Shown here: positions 6,938 through 16,001 of the stretch, piece after piece
Layout: each line of letters opens with the position of its first letter
How positions within the stretch are numbered: the first letter of the stretch is position 1
DNA from: an uncultured Planctomycetaceae bacterium
Lineage (GTDB): Bacteria > Planctomycetota > Planctomycetia > Planctomycetales > Planctomycetaceae
Length of the DNA stretch: 45,019 bases
NCBI GenBank assembly: GCA_903871805.1
Contig: CAIQIE010000409.1
Span: 1 to 45,019, forward strand
Direction of reading: 5' to 3'
Position numbers and translations under genes: made by a program
Notes under the pieces: generated by a model
Databases searched by the model: none
What the model saw: only the letters and a program-made list of their open reading frames with translations
Told to the model about the DNA's origin: nothing

Positions 6938-7031
6938 ATCCCAGTGTCTGAAAAATCACTCGGCGTCTGATAGCGCAGGACTGACGTCAGTGGGGCTGCT
7001 GTAACCAGCCGACGTTCTTCAACGGCCAGCT

Positions 7032-8651
7032 ATGGACCGAACGATGCACCGAGCGTTTTTTGAGTTGACTACTGATCGGTTGACTATTCGATATCGCAGT
7101 TTGCTTCGTCAAGTCGCCCTGCCGCTTGCAATTTTGAGTATCGTCTCAACTTCAGGGGGTGACGAACCGAACCGTCGCGTTGCGGTTGGTGACACGGAGT
7201 CGGTGATCCACATATCGGGTGCGGCAACCTCCGCCGCGGTTCGTCTGCCGGATTGGTACTCAGCGGGCCGGAGCGAGCAGCTCTCAACAACACCTGAGGA
7301 CAGCAGTTCCGTTCCGGGCTCCGCGGTGCCTGTCGTCAACGGCAGTGAGGCCGCCCCGGCCGTAACGGATGAACTCGGGGCACTGCAGCGTCGACTTGAG
7401 TTGCTGGAGGCGGCAGAGAAGGATCGGACTAAGCGGGATTCTGCAAAGGCCGCGGAGGAAAAGAAAAAGGCAGCCGAGCTGAAGGCCATTCCCGTTGACA
7501 AATGGAACGTAAAGCTGGGCGGCCATGTTCAGCTGGACTATGTGAACTGGGCCAGAGCAGACGAAAGCATTACGGGGAATCCCGGGCCCTCGGATTATTT
7601 TGAATTTCGACGCCTGCGTCTGGTGGCTGACGGCACGGGGTACGAGAACTGCGATTTTCGGCTTCAGATGACACTGGAACCAGAGACGGTCGGTGAGAGT
7701 GGTGGTGCTGTGACTTCGCCTGATGTTAAGGACGCTTACTTCTCAGCGAATGAGATACCCGGACTGGGTCGTTTTCGTATCGGCAATTTTTTCGTTCCAT
7801 TTGGCCTTGAGCAGGTGACGAACGATACGAACAACATATTCATGGAGCGATCCATTCCGACGCAGGGCGTCTTCACCGCTGATCGTGAGGTGGGGGTAGC
7901 GCTTTATAACTGCAGTGAAGATCAGAGCCTTGGCTGGAGCACTGGAGTTTTCTTCGACAGTATCAACGAGGCATTGAAGGAACGTATTGACGATAACCAG
8001 GGTTACCGGACGAGTGGTCGACTGACGTGGACCCCGTTTTATGACGACTCTTCGTCAGGACGGTATCTGATCCATACCGGTGTTGGCGTGCTGCATACGC
8101 AGGATCAGGATCAGCGGGTTCGTTTTCGTTCACGGCCGCAGATTCACGAGGGGCCCAGACTGATAGACAGTGGTGTGATCAATGCGAATTCATACACGAC
8201 CGGAAACCTTGAATTTGCGGCCGTCATGGGCCCGGTGACTTTGCAGAGTGAGGCATTTCTGTCGACAGTCAATCAGTTGGGCGGTGGTGCGGAAACACTG
8301 GGAGGAGCTTACGCACACCTGAGCTGGTTTTTGACAGGTGAAAATCGGGTCTACGATCGCTTTGGCCAGCACGGCGCCCAGTTTGCAAGAAATGTCCCGA
8401 AAGCCAATTTGCGTCTGAACAATGGAGTCCTCAGTCCGGGGGCATGGGAATTAAAGACTCGTTACTCCAATCTGAATCTGGATAACTTTAACAAGGGTCA
8501 GTACAACGATCTGACGTGCGGAGTGAACTGGTACTGGAGTGATCGCACTCGCGTCATGTTTGACTGGATCCATCCCGTGACAACGAGTGCGACAACGTTT
8601 GGCGACACCACATCGGATATTCTGGCGATGCGATTCGACTTCAACTGGTAG
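7032..8651 (+). CDS. OprO/OprP-type (phosphate-selective porin family) outer-membrane porin
   Basis: This is a predicted outer-membrane beta-barrel channel. The 539 residues contain a hydrophobic export signal (about 23-40, QVALPLAILSIVSTS), a linker, a charged coiled-coil segment (about 117-155: ALQRRLELLEAAEKD, then Lys/Ala/Glu-rich) and the barrel from about 156. The barrel opens with WNVKLGGHVQLDYVNW, has the FRIGNFFVPFGLEQ motif seen in the porin O/P family, and ends with aromatic MRFDFNW, the usual C-terminal insertion signal. The coiled coil is common in planctomycete members and may anchor trimers. Substrate cannot be read from sequence; phosphate or polyphosphate is only the family precedent. 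It converges with the gene at 8676-10880, 24 nt away. Confidence 0.85.
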   Translation: MDRTMHRAFFELTTDRLTIRYRSLLRQVALPLAILSIVSTSGGDEPNRRVAVGDTESVIHISGAATSAAVRLPDWYSAGRSEQLSTTPEDSSSVPGSAVPVVNGSEAAPAVTDELGALQRRLELLEAAEKDRTKRDSAKAAEEKKKAAELKAIPVDKWNVKLGGHVQLDYVNWARADESITGNPGPSDYFEFRRLRLVADGTGYENCDFRLQMTLEPETVGESGGAVTSPDVKDAYFSANEIPGLGRFRIGNFFVPFGLEQVTNDTNNIFMERSIPTQGVFTADREVGVALYNCSEDQSLGWSTGVFFDSINEALKERIDDNQGYRTSGRLTWTPFYDDSSSGRYLIHTGVGVLHTQDQDQRVRFRSRPQIHEGPRLIDSGVINANSYTTGNLEFAAVMGPVTLQSEAFLSTVNQLGGGAETLGGAYAHLSWFLTGENRVYDRFGQHGAQFARNVPKANLRLNNGVLSPGAWELKTRYSNLNLDNFNKGQYNDLTCGVNWYWSDRTRVMFDWIHPVTTSATTFGDTTSDILAMRFDFNW

Positions 8652-8675
8652 GGAATTGAAGAAGACGCTGTTGTG

Positions 8676-10880
8676 TCAGTGTTTTGCCGCTGAGAGCTGT
8701 TCAGGTTGAATGCGAATCGGTATGGACTTGAATGCCGGGGTTTTGGAAAGGGGGTCAACGCTGTGCGGGATAAGCACATTGGCTTCCGGATAGTACATCG
8801 CGGCATTCCCTTCGCGAATATCGAAGGGTCGTACAAGGATGTACCTCATTTCGCCTACAGAACTGCGCACCTGAACTCGCTGATCGACGTGCAGTCCCAT
8901 TCTCTGCATATCGTGACTATTCATCAGGATGACATCGCGTCTTTCCTGTCCGCGATAGAGATCTTCTTCATCATAAACGACGCTGTTGAACTGACCTTCG
9001 GATCTGAGGGTCATCAGTTGCAGCTGATCGGGAGCGAGGTTTCCTGTCGGCGGTGAAGTGACGTGAAACCGCGCTTTTCCGGATGCAGTGGGGAACTGAA
9101 AGTTTCGAATGGCTCTGCCGGGAACATGAAACTCCTGCTTTGTGCTTTCGATTGTTCTGAGCGCCGCATAATCCGGAATGAGATCCGCGATTAGCTCCCG
9201 GACGGCCGAATGACTTTCCATTTCATTCCAGTTCAGTCTCTGGTCATCCGGAAAGACGCGTCGTCCGAGTTCGGCGAGAATGGAAACTTCGCTTCGGGCA
9301 TGTGGGTGTCGTGAGGGACCTCCGTCACTGAGTCTGACGAAGCTGAACATGGATTCCTGAGTTGTAGGCTGAGGTTCTTCGTCGCGTGGCAGGACGGGCA
9401 GAATGAATGTTTCCTGGCCGGTTCCCCATGCGTGGCCGGTATTGAGTGTTGTGGAAAGATAGACAACTGTCTTGAGTTTTGAGATGGCATCGAAGGCCCG
9501 GGCTGCTGCAGGATTACTTCCATAGAGGTTACCACCGAGGCAGAGGGCAAAGTCCATGTTTCCATTCCATGCGGCATCCATACACGCCATGGTATCCAGA
9601 CCGGGCGTTTTGGGCGCACTGATTCCCAGACGTTGTTCCAGTCGTTCCAGGAGGTGTTGTTTCAGGGCTGGGGTGACTCCCACGGAACCAAGTCCCTGCA
9701 CATTACTGTGGCCGCGGATTGGCATGAGACCGGCATTTTCCCTTCCGACCATGCCGCGCAGAAGCGCAAGGTTAGCGATCGCGTGGACATTTTTTGTCCC
9801 ATGCAGATGATGAGTGATACCCATGCACCAGCCGATGACGACGTTTTTCGCTTTCATGTAGCGATGAGCAATGCTTCGGATCTCGTCACGTGAGACACCG
9901 GATTCGGCTATCAGTGTCTCCCATGATCGGGACGCGACATCTGAGGCAAATTCCGCGAAGCCCTCTGTATGCTGAGCAATAAACCGGGAATCATGCCCAT
10001 TCTGTTCGATGACTTCTTTGGCGATGGCAATCAGGAGAGCGAGATCGCCGCCGACATGGGGCTGGATGTACTGGCTGGCGATTTCGGTGCCAAACAGCAG
10101 GCTTCGCACATCACTGGGAACACGAAACCGAACCAGGCCGAGTTCTTTGAGCGGATTGATGACGATAATGTCGCCGCCATTGCGTCGAATCTGCATCAGT
10201 GACCGCATCAGGCGTGGATGATTGGACGACGGATTAGCGCCAATCAGCAGATAAAGATCCGTGTGATTCAGATCTTCCAGACGTACAGTGCCGGCACCGG
10301 TTCCAAGGGCCATGCCAAGGCCAACGCCGCTGGCCTGATGGCAATAAAACGAACAATTGTTGACGTAATTGGTTCCAAAGAGCCTTGCCATCAGTTGAAA
10401 CAGAAAGCCCGCTTCATTGGAGGCTCTGCCGCTTGCGTAAAAGAACGATTTCTCCGGCCCCGCCAACTGCATTCGTTCTGCGATAACGGAAAGAGCGTGA
10501 TCCCATGAAGTTGTTCTGTAGGAGTTGGCATTGCGGGGTAGCCAGAGCGGTTCGGCGATGCGCCCGGACATTTCCAGTTGCCTGGACGTCATTGCTCGCA
10601 GCTGCTGAAGAGTCATCGATTCTATGGCGTTTTTTTGAATGGCTCCCTGAAGATCAGACGCCATCGCCTGGAAGGATTTTTTGCAAACTTCCGGAAAATG
10701 GCCGCCTTCATTGACCATTCCGCCGAGCTGCCCTCCCATACCCACTGCGCACGTTTTGCAGGTATTTCGGGAACGCATCGCCTTCCACATGTTCCACCAG
10801 CCGACGCGTTGTGCCAGTTTCAGACTGTACGCGATAGCCTTCCAGCCACCACCACTTGACGGACGTTTCACTGCTGCCAT
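8676..10880 (-). CDS. Molybdopterin oxidoreductase, FdhF/YdeP family alpha subunit
   Basis: This is a molybdopterin (bis-MGD) enzyme of the formate dehydrogenase-like alpha subunit group typified by E. coli YdeP. From Met at 10880 it has 734 residues; the frame runs further, to 10997, but the conserved start region is KRPSSGGGWKAIAYSL. An N-terminal Fe-S site is suggested by C41-x2-C44 and C66. The molybdopterin domain follows (LYLLIGANPSSNHPRLM, MGITHHLHGTKNV, GLMPIRGHSNVQGLGSVG), and a C-terminal molydop-binding domain starts about residue 610 (MTLRSEGQFNSVVYDEEDLYRG). The natural substrate of this family is unsettled; formate is not certain. No FdhD or electron-transfer subunit lies beside it. 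Confidence 0.88.
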   Translation of the reverse strand: MAAVKRPSSGGGWKAIAYSLKLAQRVGWWNMWKAMRSRNTCKTCAVGMGGQLGGMVNEGGHFPEVCKKSFQAMASDLQGAIQKNAIESMTLQQLRAMTSRQLEMSGRIAEPLWLPRNANSYRTTSWDHALSVIAERMQLAGPEKSFFYASGRASNEAGFLFQLMARLFGTNYVNNCSFYCHQASGVGLGMALGTGAGTVRLEDLNHTDLYLLIGANPSSNHPRLMRSLMQIRRNGGDIIVINPLKELGLVRFRVPSDVRSLLFGTEIASQYIQPHVGGDLALLIAIAKEVIEQNGHDSRFIAQHTEGFAEFASDVASRSWETLIAESGVSRDEIRSIAHRYMKAKNVVIGWCMGITHHLHGTKNVHAIANLALLRGMVGRENAGLMPIRGHSNVQGLGSVGVTPALKQHLLERLEQRLGISAPKTPGLDTMACMDAAWNGNMDFALCLGGNLYGSNPAAARAFDAISKLKTVVYLSTTLNTGHAWGTGQETFILPVLPRDEEPQPTTQESMFSFVRLSDGGPSRHPHARSEVSILAELGRRVFPDDQRLNWNEMESHSAVRELIADLIPDYAALRTIESTKQEFHVPGRAIRNFQFPTASGKARFHVTSPPTGNLAPDQLQLMTLRSEGQFNSVVYDEEDLYRGQERRDVILMNSHDMQRMGLHVDQRVQVRSSVGEMRYILVRPFDIREGNAAMYYPEANVLIPHSVDPLSKTPAFKSIPIRIQPEQLSAAKH

Positions 10881-11454
10881 GGAAAGACCAGAGAAAAAAG
10901 GGAACTCGCAGGGAAAATTTCCGGGGAGCCTGCAGGTTTGGAAGGCACGGAGAATCAGAAACAATTCGTGATGAAAAGTATAAGCGGCGAACAGCATTCT
11001 GCGAATGGAAAACTTCGCTGCTAACCTCGCATTTCGCTGTTGTGGTCAGTTGTTCTCCGTTCGATCAGAAATTGCCGCGCGGAATAGACTGTCTGGATTG
11101 CATCCGGGAATGAATCCTGGGACACTAGCCGCTTTGCGTCTGGCGGCATTACAAAAACGTGATCTGCCTGAAATAATCACCTGACGATCATTGCAGCCAT
11201 CCCGGCAATAGCGCGATGGATGTGCGGTGGTCGAAATCGGCAGCAGACGCAGACACGGATCGCGGGCTGATCAGAATCTCGGAGCGTCAAAGGTAAAGTC
11301 TGTTGGGAAGGAAGTTTGCGAACGGATTCCGGAAAATCTCTGGTACGTTTACTGAAACGGAACTCCGTGTCTTCATCCGAGTCTTCAATTGATATGGGGA
11401 TTCCCACGAAGGCCGCAGTGACCGGATACCTGTCTCTCAGGAGCATGTGGACTC
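10881..11454. other. 574-nt gap between divergent genes
   Basis: This region lies between the molybdopterin oxidoreductase (minus) and the DUF1501 gene (plus). Short frames on both strands show no domain, and an 89-codon minus frame at 11177-11446 has arginine-rich low-quality sequence. It should hold the two divergent promoters, but I could not fix any -35/-10 pair. If the oxidoreductase starts at 10997, the first 117 nt are coding. Confidence 0.35.
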
Positions 11455-12921
11455 ATGAATCCAATTGATCAGTGGAGTCTCGACCAGACTCGCCGACAGT
11501 TCTTTGGCGACAACGGACTGCGTATGGGCGGAATATCGCTGGCGATGATGGCAGCGGAAGGATCGCCGCAGGCCGCCGGTGCTGCCGAGCGCGTGCAGCC
11601 ACCCCTCGCCGGATTTCCGCATTTTGCACCGAAGGCTCGTGCAGTGATCTACCTGCACATGAATGGGGGCCCCTCCCAGCTGGATCTCTGGGACTACAAG
11701 CCCGGCTTAACCCAGCACTTCAACGGAGAACTTCCGGATGCCATCCGCCGCGGGCAGCGAATTACAACAATGACCAGTGGTCAATCGCGTCTGCCCGTCG
11801 CACCCTCTATGTTTCAATTTTCCAGAAGCGGACGGTGCGGCACATGGGTCAGCCAGTTGCTGCCGCATACTGCGAAGCTGACGGACGAAATTGCGCTGAT
11901 TCGCAGTGTGCACACCAACGCAATCAACCATGATCCCGCCTGCACCTTTGTGACAACGGGCAGTGAAGTTCCAGGAAAACCAAGTCTTGGATCCTGGCTG
12001 TCCTATGGTCTGGGAAGTGAAAGCAACAATCTTCCGGCCTTTGTGGTGCTGACACCACGATGGTCATCAAAGCAGGCGGCCCAGGCGTTGTTTTCTCGGA
12101 TGTGGAGCAGTGGATTTCTGCCGTCGCGTTATACCGGTGTGGCTCTTCGAAGTTCCGGCGACCCGGTCCTGTACCTCGAGAATCCAGAGGGCGTTGACCG
12201 AAACAGCCGCCGTGCCATGCTGGATGCTCTGGCGGGATTAAACCAGCAAACGCTGCAACGATTCGGCGATCCTGAGACACGAACGCGAATGGTGCAGTAT
12301 GAAATGGCCTACCGCATGCAAAGCAGCGTTCCGGAACTGGTCGACCTTTCGGGAGAATCCAAAGCCACACTGGATTTGTATGGGCCGGAGGTGACGAATT
12401 CCGGCACATTTGCAGCGAGTGCTCTGCTGGCACGGCGGATGGTGGAACGAGGTGTCCGTGTTGTTCAGATTCTGCACCGTGGCTGGGATCAACACGGTTC
12501 GCTGCCATCAGAGATTCGCCACCAGTGTTCTGATATTGACCAGCCATGTGCCGCTCTGATTCAGGACCTGAAGCTCCGAGGCCTTCTGGACAGCACGTTG
12601 ATTGTCTGGGGCGGAGAGTTCGGACGCACCGTCTACTCACAGGGGACACTGACCAGCACAAACTATGGCAGAGACCATCACCCGCGAAATTTCTGCATGT
12701 GGCTCGCGGGCGGTGGAATTCGTGGTGGTATCGTGCATGGTGCCACGGACGACTTCAGTTATAACGTTGTCGAAAACCCCTGCCACGTAAATGATCTCAA
12801 CGCGACAATTCTGCACTGCCTTGGAATTCAGCATGATCGGTTCAGTTATCGATTTCAGGGGCTTGATCAGAAGTTGACGGGAGTGGAACCCCAACGTGTG
12901 ATCTCGGAAGTACTTGTGTAA
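11455..12921 (+). CDS. DUF1501 domain-containing protein, probably exported
   Basis: DUF1501 proteins are abundant in planctomycetes and are distantly related to the alkaline phosphatase/sulfatase fold; their biochemical role is not established. The 488 residues start with a twin-arginine-like segment ([11 protein letters not shown]13-R14), then the conserved block [20 protein letters not shown] (about 63-82) and the C-terminal metal-site-like region [10 protein letters not shown] and GRDHHP (about 383-405). These genes usually sit directly behind a DUF1549/DUF1553 cytochrome-like gene; here that partner is absent and the gene stands alone. The ATG at 11455 is preceded by GGAGC at moderate spacing. 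Confidence 0.88.
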   Translation: MNPIDQWSLDQTRRQFFGDNGLRMGGISLAMMAAEGSPQAAGAAERVQPPLAGFPHFAPKARAVIYLHMNGGPSQLDLWDYKPGLTQHFNGELPDAIRRGQRITTMTSGQSRLPVAPSMFQFSRSGRCGTWVSQLLPHTAKLTDEIALIRSVHTNAINHDPACTFVTTGSEVPGKPSLGSWLSYGLGSESNNLPAFVVLTPRWSSKQAAQALFSRMWSSGFLPSRYTGVALRSSGDPVLYLENPEGVDRNSRRAMLDALAGLNQQTLQRFGDPETRTRMVQYEMAYRMQSSVPELVDLSGESKATLDLYGPEVTNSGTFAASALLARRMVERGVRVVQILHRGWDQHGSLPSEIRHQCSDIDQPCAALIQDLKLRGLLDSTLIVWGGEFGRTVYSQGTLTSTNYGRDHHPRNFCMWLAGGGIRGGIVHGATDDFSYNVVENPCHVNDLNATILHCLGIQHDRFSYRFQGLDQKLTGVEPQRVISEVLV

Positions 12922-13007
12922 AAGTGGCACAGTCGGCCTGATGGTCCGACAATTCAAACGGATCAGGTGCTGCGAACAAGCTGCTCCGGAACCGGAGGTC
13001 GATTTTC

Positions 13008-13760
13008 ATGAATCAGGAACATCGCGTGTCGTTATTTCCGGAGAGAATGCTTCACCGCATTCAACAAACCTCGGTAATCGCCGTGCTGGTCATTGACCAG
13101 CCACGGCATGCGGTACAAACCGCGAAAGCACTGTTAGCCGGGGGCGTGGCTGCCATGGAGTTGACACTGCGGACACCAGCAGCACTGGAGTGCCTGAAAG
13201 CGGTGACCGAGGAAGTTCCGGAGATGATCGCCGGAGTCGGGACAATTATTTTTCCGGAACAGGTCGAAGCCGTAGTTCGTGCCGGGGCTCAATTTGGAGT
13301 CGCACCGGGAACAAACCCCGAAGTGATCAGACAGGCGGCTCAGTGCCAACTTCCGTTCGCTCCGGGAATTGTCACGCCAACAGACGTTGATATTGCCGTT
13401 CGTCACGGGTGTCGGGACTTGAAATTCTTTCCAGCAGAGCCCTCCGGAGGACTGCCGATGCTGGCCAGCATCAAGGCTCCTTATGCACACCTTGGAGTGC
13501 GATACATTCCGCTTGGCGGTATCGCTGCCGGCAACCTCGCGGCATGGCTCAGAGACCCGGACGTACTTGCGGTTGGTGGATCGTGGCTGGCAAAAAAAGA
13601 GCTGATTGAATCAGAAGCCTGGGATCGTATTTCGCAGTTAGCCGCTGAAGCTCTGGCGATTGTGCGGACTGTTCGCGGGCCCGTGGTGACGGATCAACAA
13701 AAAAACGGCGCACTCGAAGTGGAACCTCCTGAGGGTATTTGTCTCGATTTCCCGGATTGA
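13008..13760 (+). CDS. eda: KDPG/KHG aldolase
   Basis: This is a class I aldolase splitting 2-keto-3-deoxy-6-phosphogluconate into pyruvate and glyceraldehyde-3-phosphate (Entner-Doudoroff and uronate routes), or 4-hydroxy-2-oxoglutarate into pyruvate and glyoxylate. Family residues are visible: E51 in MELTLRT, the phosphate-loop style GTNPEVI, PGIVTPTDVD (119-128) and Schiff-base K139 in LKFFPAEPSGG. IPLGGI and VGGSWLA near 168 and 193 complete the TIM barrel. At 250 residues it is about 35 longer than usual because of a polar C-terminal tail. No edd or sugar kinase is adjacent. A candidate terminator follows at 13803. Confidence 0.92.
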   Translation: MNQEHRVSLFPERMLHRIQQTSVIAVLVIDQPRHAVQTAKALLAGGVAAMELTLRTPAALECLKAVTEEVPEMIAGVGTIIFPEQVEAVVRAGAQFGVAPGTNPEVIRQAAQCQLPFAPGIVTPTDVDIAVRHGCRDLKFFPAEPSGGLPMLASIKAPYAHLGVRYIPLGGIAAGNLAAWLRDPDVLAVGGSWLAKKELIESEAWDRISQLAAEALAIVRTVRGPVVTDQQKNGALEVEPPEGICLDFPD

Positions 13761-13802
13761 CCTGAAAAATCGTCGTCAAATCCGGAAAAGTCAACGTGTT
13801 CA

Positions 13803-13825
13803 GATTACGCAACGTAATCGTTTTC
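13803..13825 (+). terminator. Candidate terminator after the KDPG aldolase gene
   Basis: GATTACG (13803-13809) pairs with CGTAATC (13813-13819), loop CAA, followed by GTTTTCC. The T-tract is short, so efficiency is doubtful. Further on, ACAGCAGG (13922-13929) pairs with CCTGCTGT (13944-13951) in the leader of the next gene. Confidence 0.5.
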
Positions 13826-13970
13826 CTGCATGAAATCGGACTTTGCCTGGTCATGAATGCCGCAGGATGCGAAGATTCCGGTTTGTCGGACCACCAACAG
13901 CGACGATTAATCCTGTAGCGCACAGCAGGGTTGTTGTGCGGAGCCTGCTGTACAGGGCCAGGTTGTCAGG

Positions 13971-14540
13971 ATGACGTCCATGAAGTGTGTCGTATCGTTT
14001 GCCGTTTTTGTCATTGCTGTCCTCGCGGTTCAGCAGTCTTCGTCAGCTCAGGATGCACAATCATCCCAGGATCTGACTGCGAATTCCGGGCAGGAAGTGC
14101 CCACCGGATTTCTTCCGAGTACCAATTCGCTTTCAAAGTTTACCCAGAAGCGAACCTGGAACCCCAAAACGAATACGGGATCCTTCAACGGGTATTCTGT
14201 ATACCGATCGACGCCAAATTATGGATCACCGGGATCTGGCGGCAACGGTTTTCATCACTACCCTGCCCCGATGGATCGATACACAAATTGGTATCGTCCG
14301 AAAGCCGCGACTCTTACCCAGGGCGAGCGCTGCGAACCTGACGCTTTCCGCCCCAGAGGATTTGGCAACATTTTTGCTCGTCCCTGCGACGGTTTTCGTA
14401 TGGACTATGAGCCGTATGCCATCGGTGATACGGTCTCCACATACGGTCCATCCTATATGCTCCGGGCTCCGGATCCTCGCTGCAAATGCTGCGGGAATGG
14501 CGACTGCGATCATGGCCATAAGTGCGAGCAGTGCCGGTAA
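13971..14540 (+). CDS. Small exported protein with a Cys-rich C-terminal tail, unknown function
   Basis: I do not recognise a named family. The 189 residues start with a clear signal peptide (MTSMKCVVSFAVFVIAVLAV, cleavage near residue 27). The mature part is rich in Gly, Tyr, Pro, Arg and Asn (RTWNPKTNTGSFNGYSVY, HHYPAPMDRYTNWYRP), with little hydrophobic core. It ends with a dense cysteine cluster from about residue 172 (RCKCCGNGDCDHGHKCEQC), which could bind metal or form disulfides. I recall similar conserved Tyr/Pro-rich segments in other planctomycete hypothetical proteins, which suggests a lineage-specific envelope component; that is unverified. The first of two close ATGs (13971, 13980) is used. 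Confidence 0.7.
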   Translation: MTSMKCVVSFAVFVIAVLAVQQSSSAQDAQSSQDLTANSGQEVPTGFLPSTNSLSKFTQKRTWNPKTNTGSFNGYSVYRSTPNYGSPGSGGNGFHHYPAPMDRYTNWYRPKAATLTQGERCEPDAFRPRGFGNIFARPCDGFRMDYEPYAIGDTVSTYGPSYMLRAPDPRCKCCGNGDCDHGHKCEQCR

Positions 14541-14873
14541 AGTCCGCGTGGCTGGACAGGACGCGGCGTCTGACGCGGTATGAAGCGGAGTTTCTGTCGC
14601 CGATGACAGCTGCAGAAAAAGGCAAACGGATTCCATTAGCACTGCTTTGACAGGGTCCGACAGGCGGATCTTTCCAGTCGGACTGGATGAGCGGAGAAGG
14701 AAACACGTTCTGCGACCGCATCGCTGGCGAGTAGCGGAGTGCTGCAATCCTCGTGAAGGAAGCGTGCGTCCGGCAGTCGGTAGGATTTGCAAGGATCCTG
14801 AGTGTCTTTTTGTTGTGGAGCACTCGACTGAAATGAGAGCATTGTTAGCCGGGCAGGCGGCGGGGTTTCATTC
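14541..14873. other. 333-nt gap before tyrA, no supported gene
   Basis: Frames here (for example plus 14647-14877, minus 14226-14792) lack domain resemblance and overlap real genes. I see no strong terminator or promoter, only modest inverted repeats. Confidence 0.3.
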
Positions 14874-15737
14874 ATGATGACGCGCGGCGAGTCCACGTTT
14901 GAATCAACGATTGTGATTTCCGGGGTGGGCCTGATTGGCGGATCAATTGCGGCGGCAGTTCGCATTCGCTTTCCGGAAACCAGAATCATTGGAATCGGTC
15001 GAAGTCGGGAAAGACTTTCTGCAGCAACTGCTCAGGGTTTGATTGACGAGGGGCTGGAAACGATTGCAGCCGGCAGTATTCCTGCCGGCTGCTTCGGCGT
15101 TGTCTGTCTGCCCGTTGAGCAGATCTCGGGGGTTGCCCGGGATCTGCTGGAAGCTGGTTGCGCCGCAGTCACCGACGCAGGCAGCGTCAAAAAGTTGATC
15201 TGTGAAGAGTTCGCTGGCGAGCCGCGTTTTGCGGGATCGCATCCAATTGCGGGGAGCGAGCAGAGTGGGTTTGAGCACGCCATGGGCGACCTCTTCGACG
15301 GGCGAATTTGTGTGGTGTGTCCCGGAGCTGCTTCAGCCACGACCTTGTCGCGAGTCACAAGGTTCTGGCAGGGTATCGGTATGAAGATCCGCCAGCTGAC
15401 GGCGGATGAGCATGATCATATCCTTGCTTTGACCAGCCATTTGCCCCACGTCCTTGCGTCGGTCACCGCAGGATGTGTGCCTCCGGAATACCTCGAGTAT
15501 GCGGGAACCGGTTTTCGCGACACCACCCGCATCGCTGCCGGATCCGGAGCGATCTGGACTTCGATCCTGCTGGAAAACCGTGACGCATGCCTTGCGGCAA
15601 TTGACGTGGCCGAACATGGGCTTGCTGCGGTGCGTGCAGCGATTCAGAGGCGGGATGCCGGGGAGTTGCGAGAGATCTGGGATCGGGCCGCTCGAATCCG
15701 CCGAGCGATGGATGGAACCCCGGTTCGGGAAAACTAA
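14874..15737 (+). CDS. tyrA: Prephenate dehydrogenase
   Basis: This enzyme oxidatively decarboxylates prephenate (or arogenate) with NAD(P)+ in tyrosine biosynthesis. The 287 residues comprise an N-terminal Rossmann domain with GVGLIGGS (17-24) and an all-helical C-terminal dimerisation domain. TDAGSVKK and GSHPIAGSEQSGFEHA (about 103-138) are the diagnostic substrate-binding block, with the catalytic His in SHPIAG; LTSHLPHVLAS follows. There is no chorismate mutase or ACT domain, so it is a monofunctional, short form. Two adjacent ATGs start the frame. The gene is isolated; no other aromatic pathway genes lie near. Confidence 0.93.
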   Translation: MMTRGESTFESTIVISGVGLIGGSIAAAVRIRFPETRIIGIGRSRERLSAATAQGLIDEGLETIAAGSIPAGCFGVVCLPVEQISGVARDLLEAGCAAVTDAGSVKKLICEEFAGEPRFAGSHPIAGSEQSGFEHAMGDLFDGRICVVCPGAASATTLSRVTRFWQGIGMKIRQLTADEHDHILALTSHLPHVLASVTAGCVPPEYLEYAGTGFRDTTRIAAGSGAIWTSILLENRDACLAAIDVAEHGLAAVRAAIQRRDAGELREIWDRAARIRRAMDGTPVREN

Positions 15738-16001
15738 AGGCTTGCGCATCGGACGAAAGGGGCAATTTCAGAAACAAAACGGACTTCCGCAGGCCTGGAG
15801 GTTGACGGCAGCAATCGCAGCGAATGAAGATAGGAACGCTGGGGGCGCCTGCATGTAGACCGGAGGACCCAGCTCCGGACAGTTTTTTGTCCGTGACCAC
15901 ACTTTGTAAGCATTTCGGAATTAAAGGATGCCCCAGGCTGCGGTTGTGACTGCACTGTGGGAAAACAGGCTCGACCAGGGCTTTGAAGATCTGAGGATAG
16001 C

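Noticed and set aside
11924..12661. 245-codon minus-strand frame
   Set aside because: Antisense to the DUF1501 gene, low-quality sequence.
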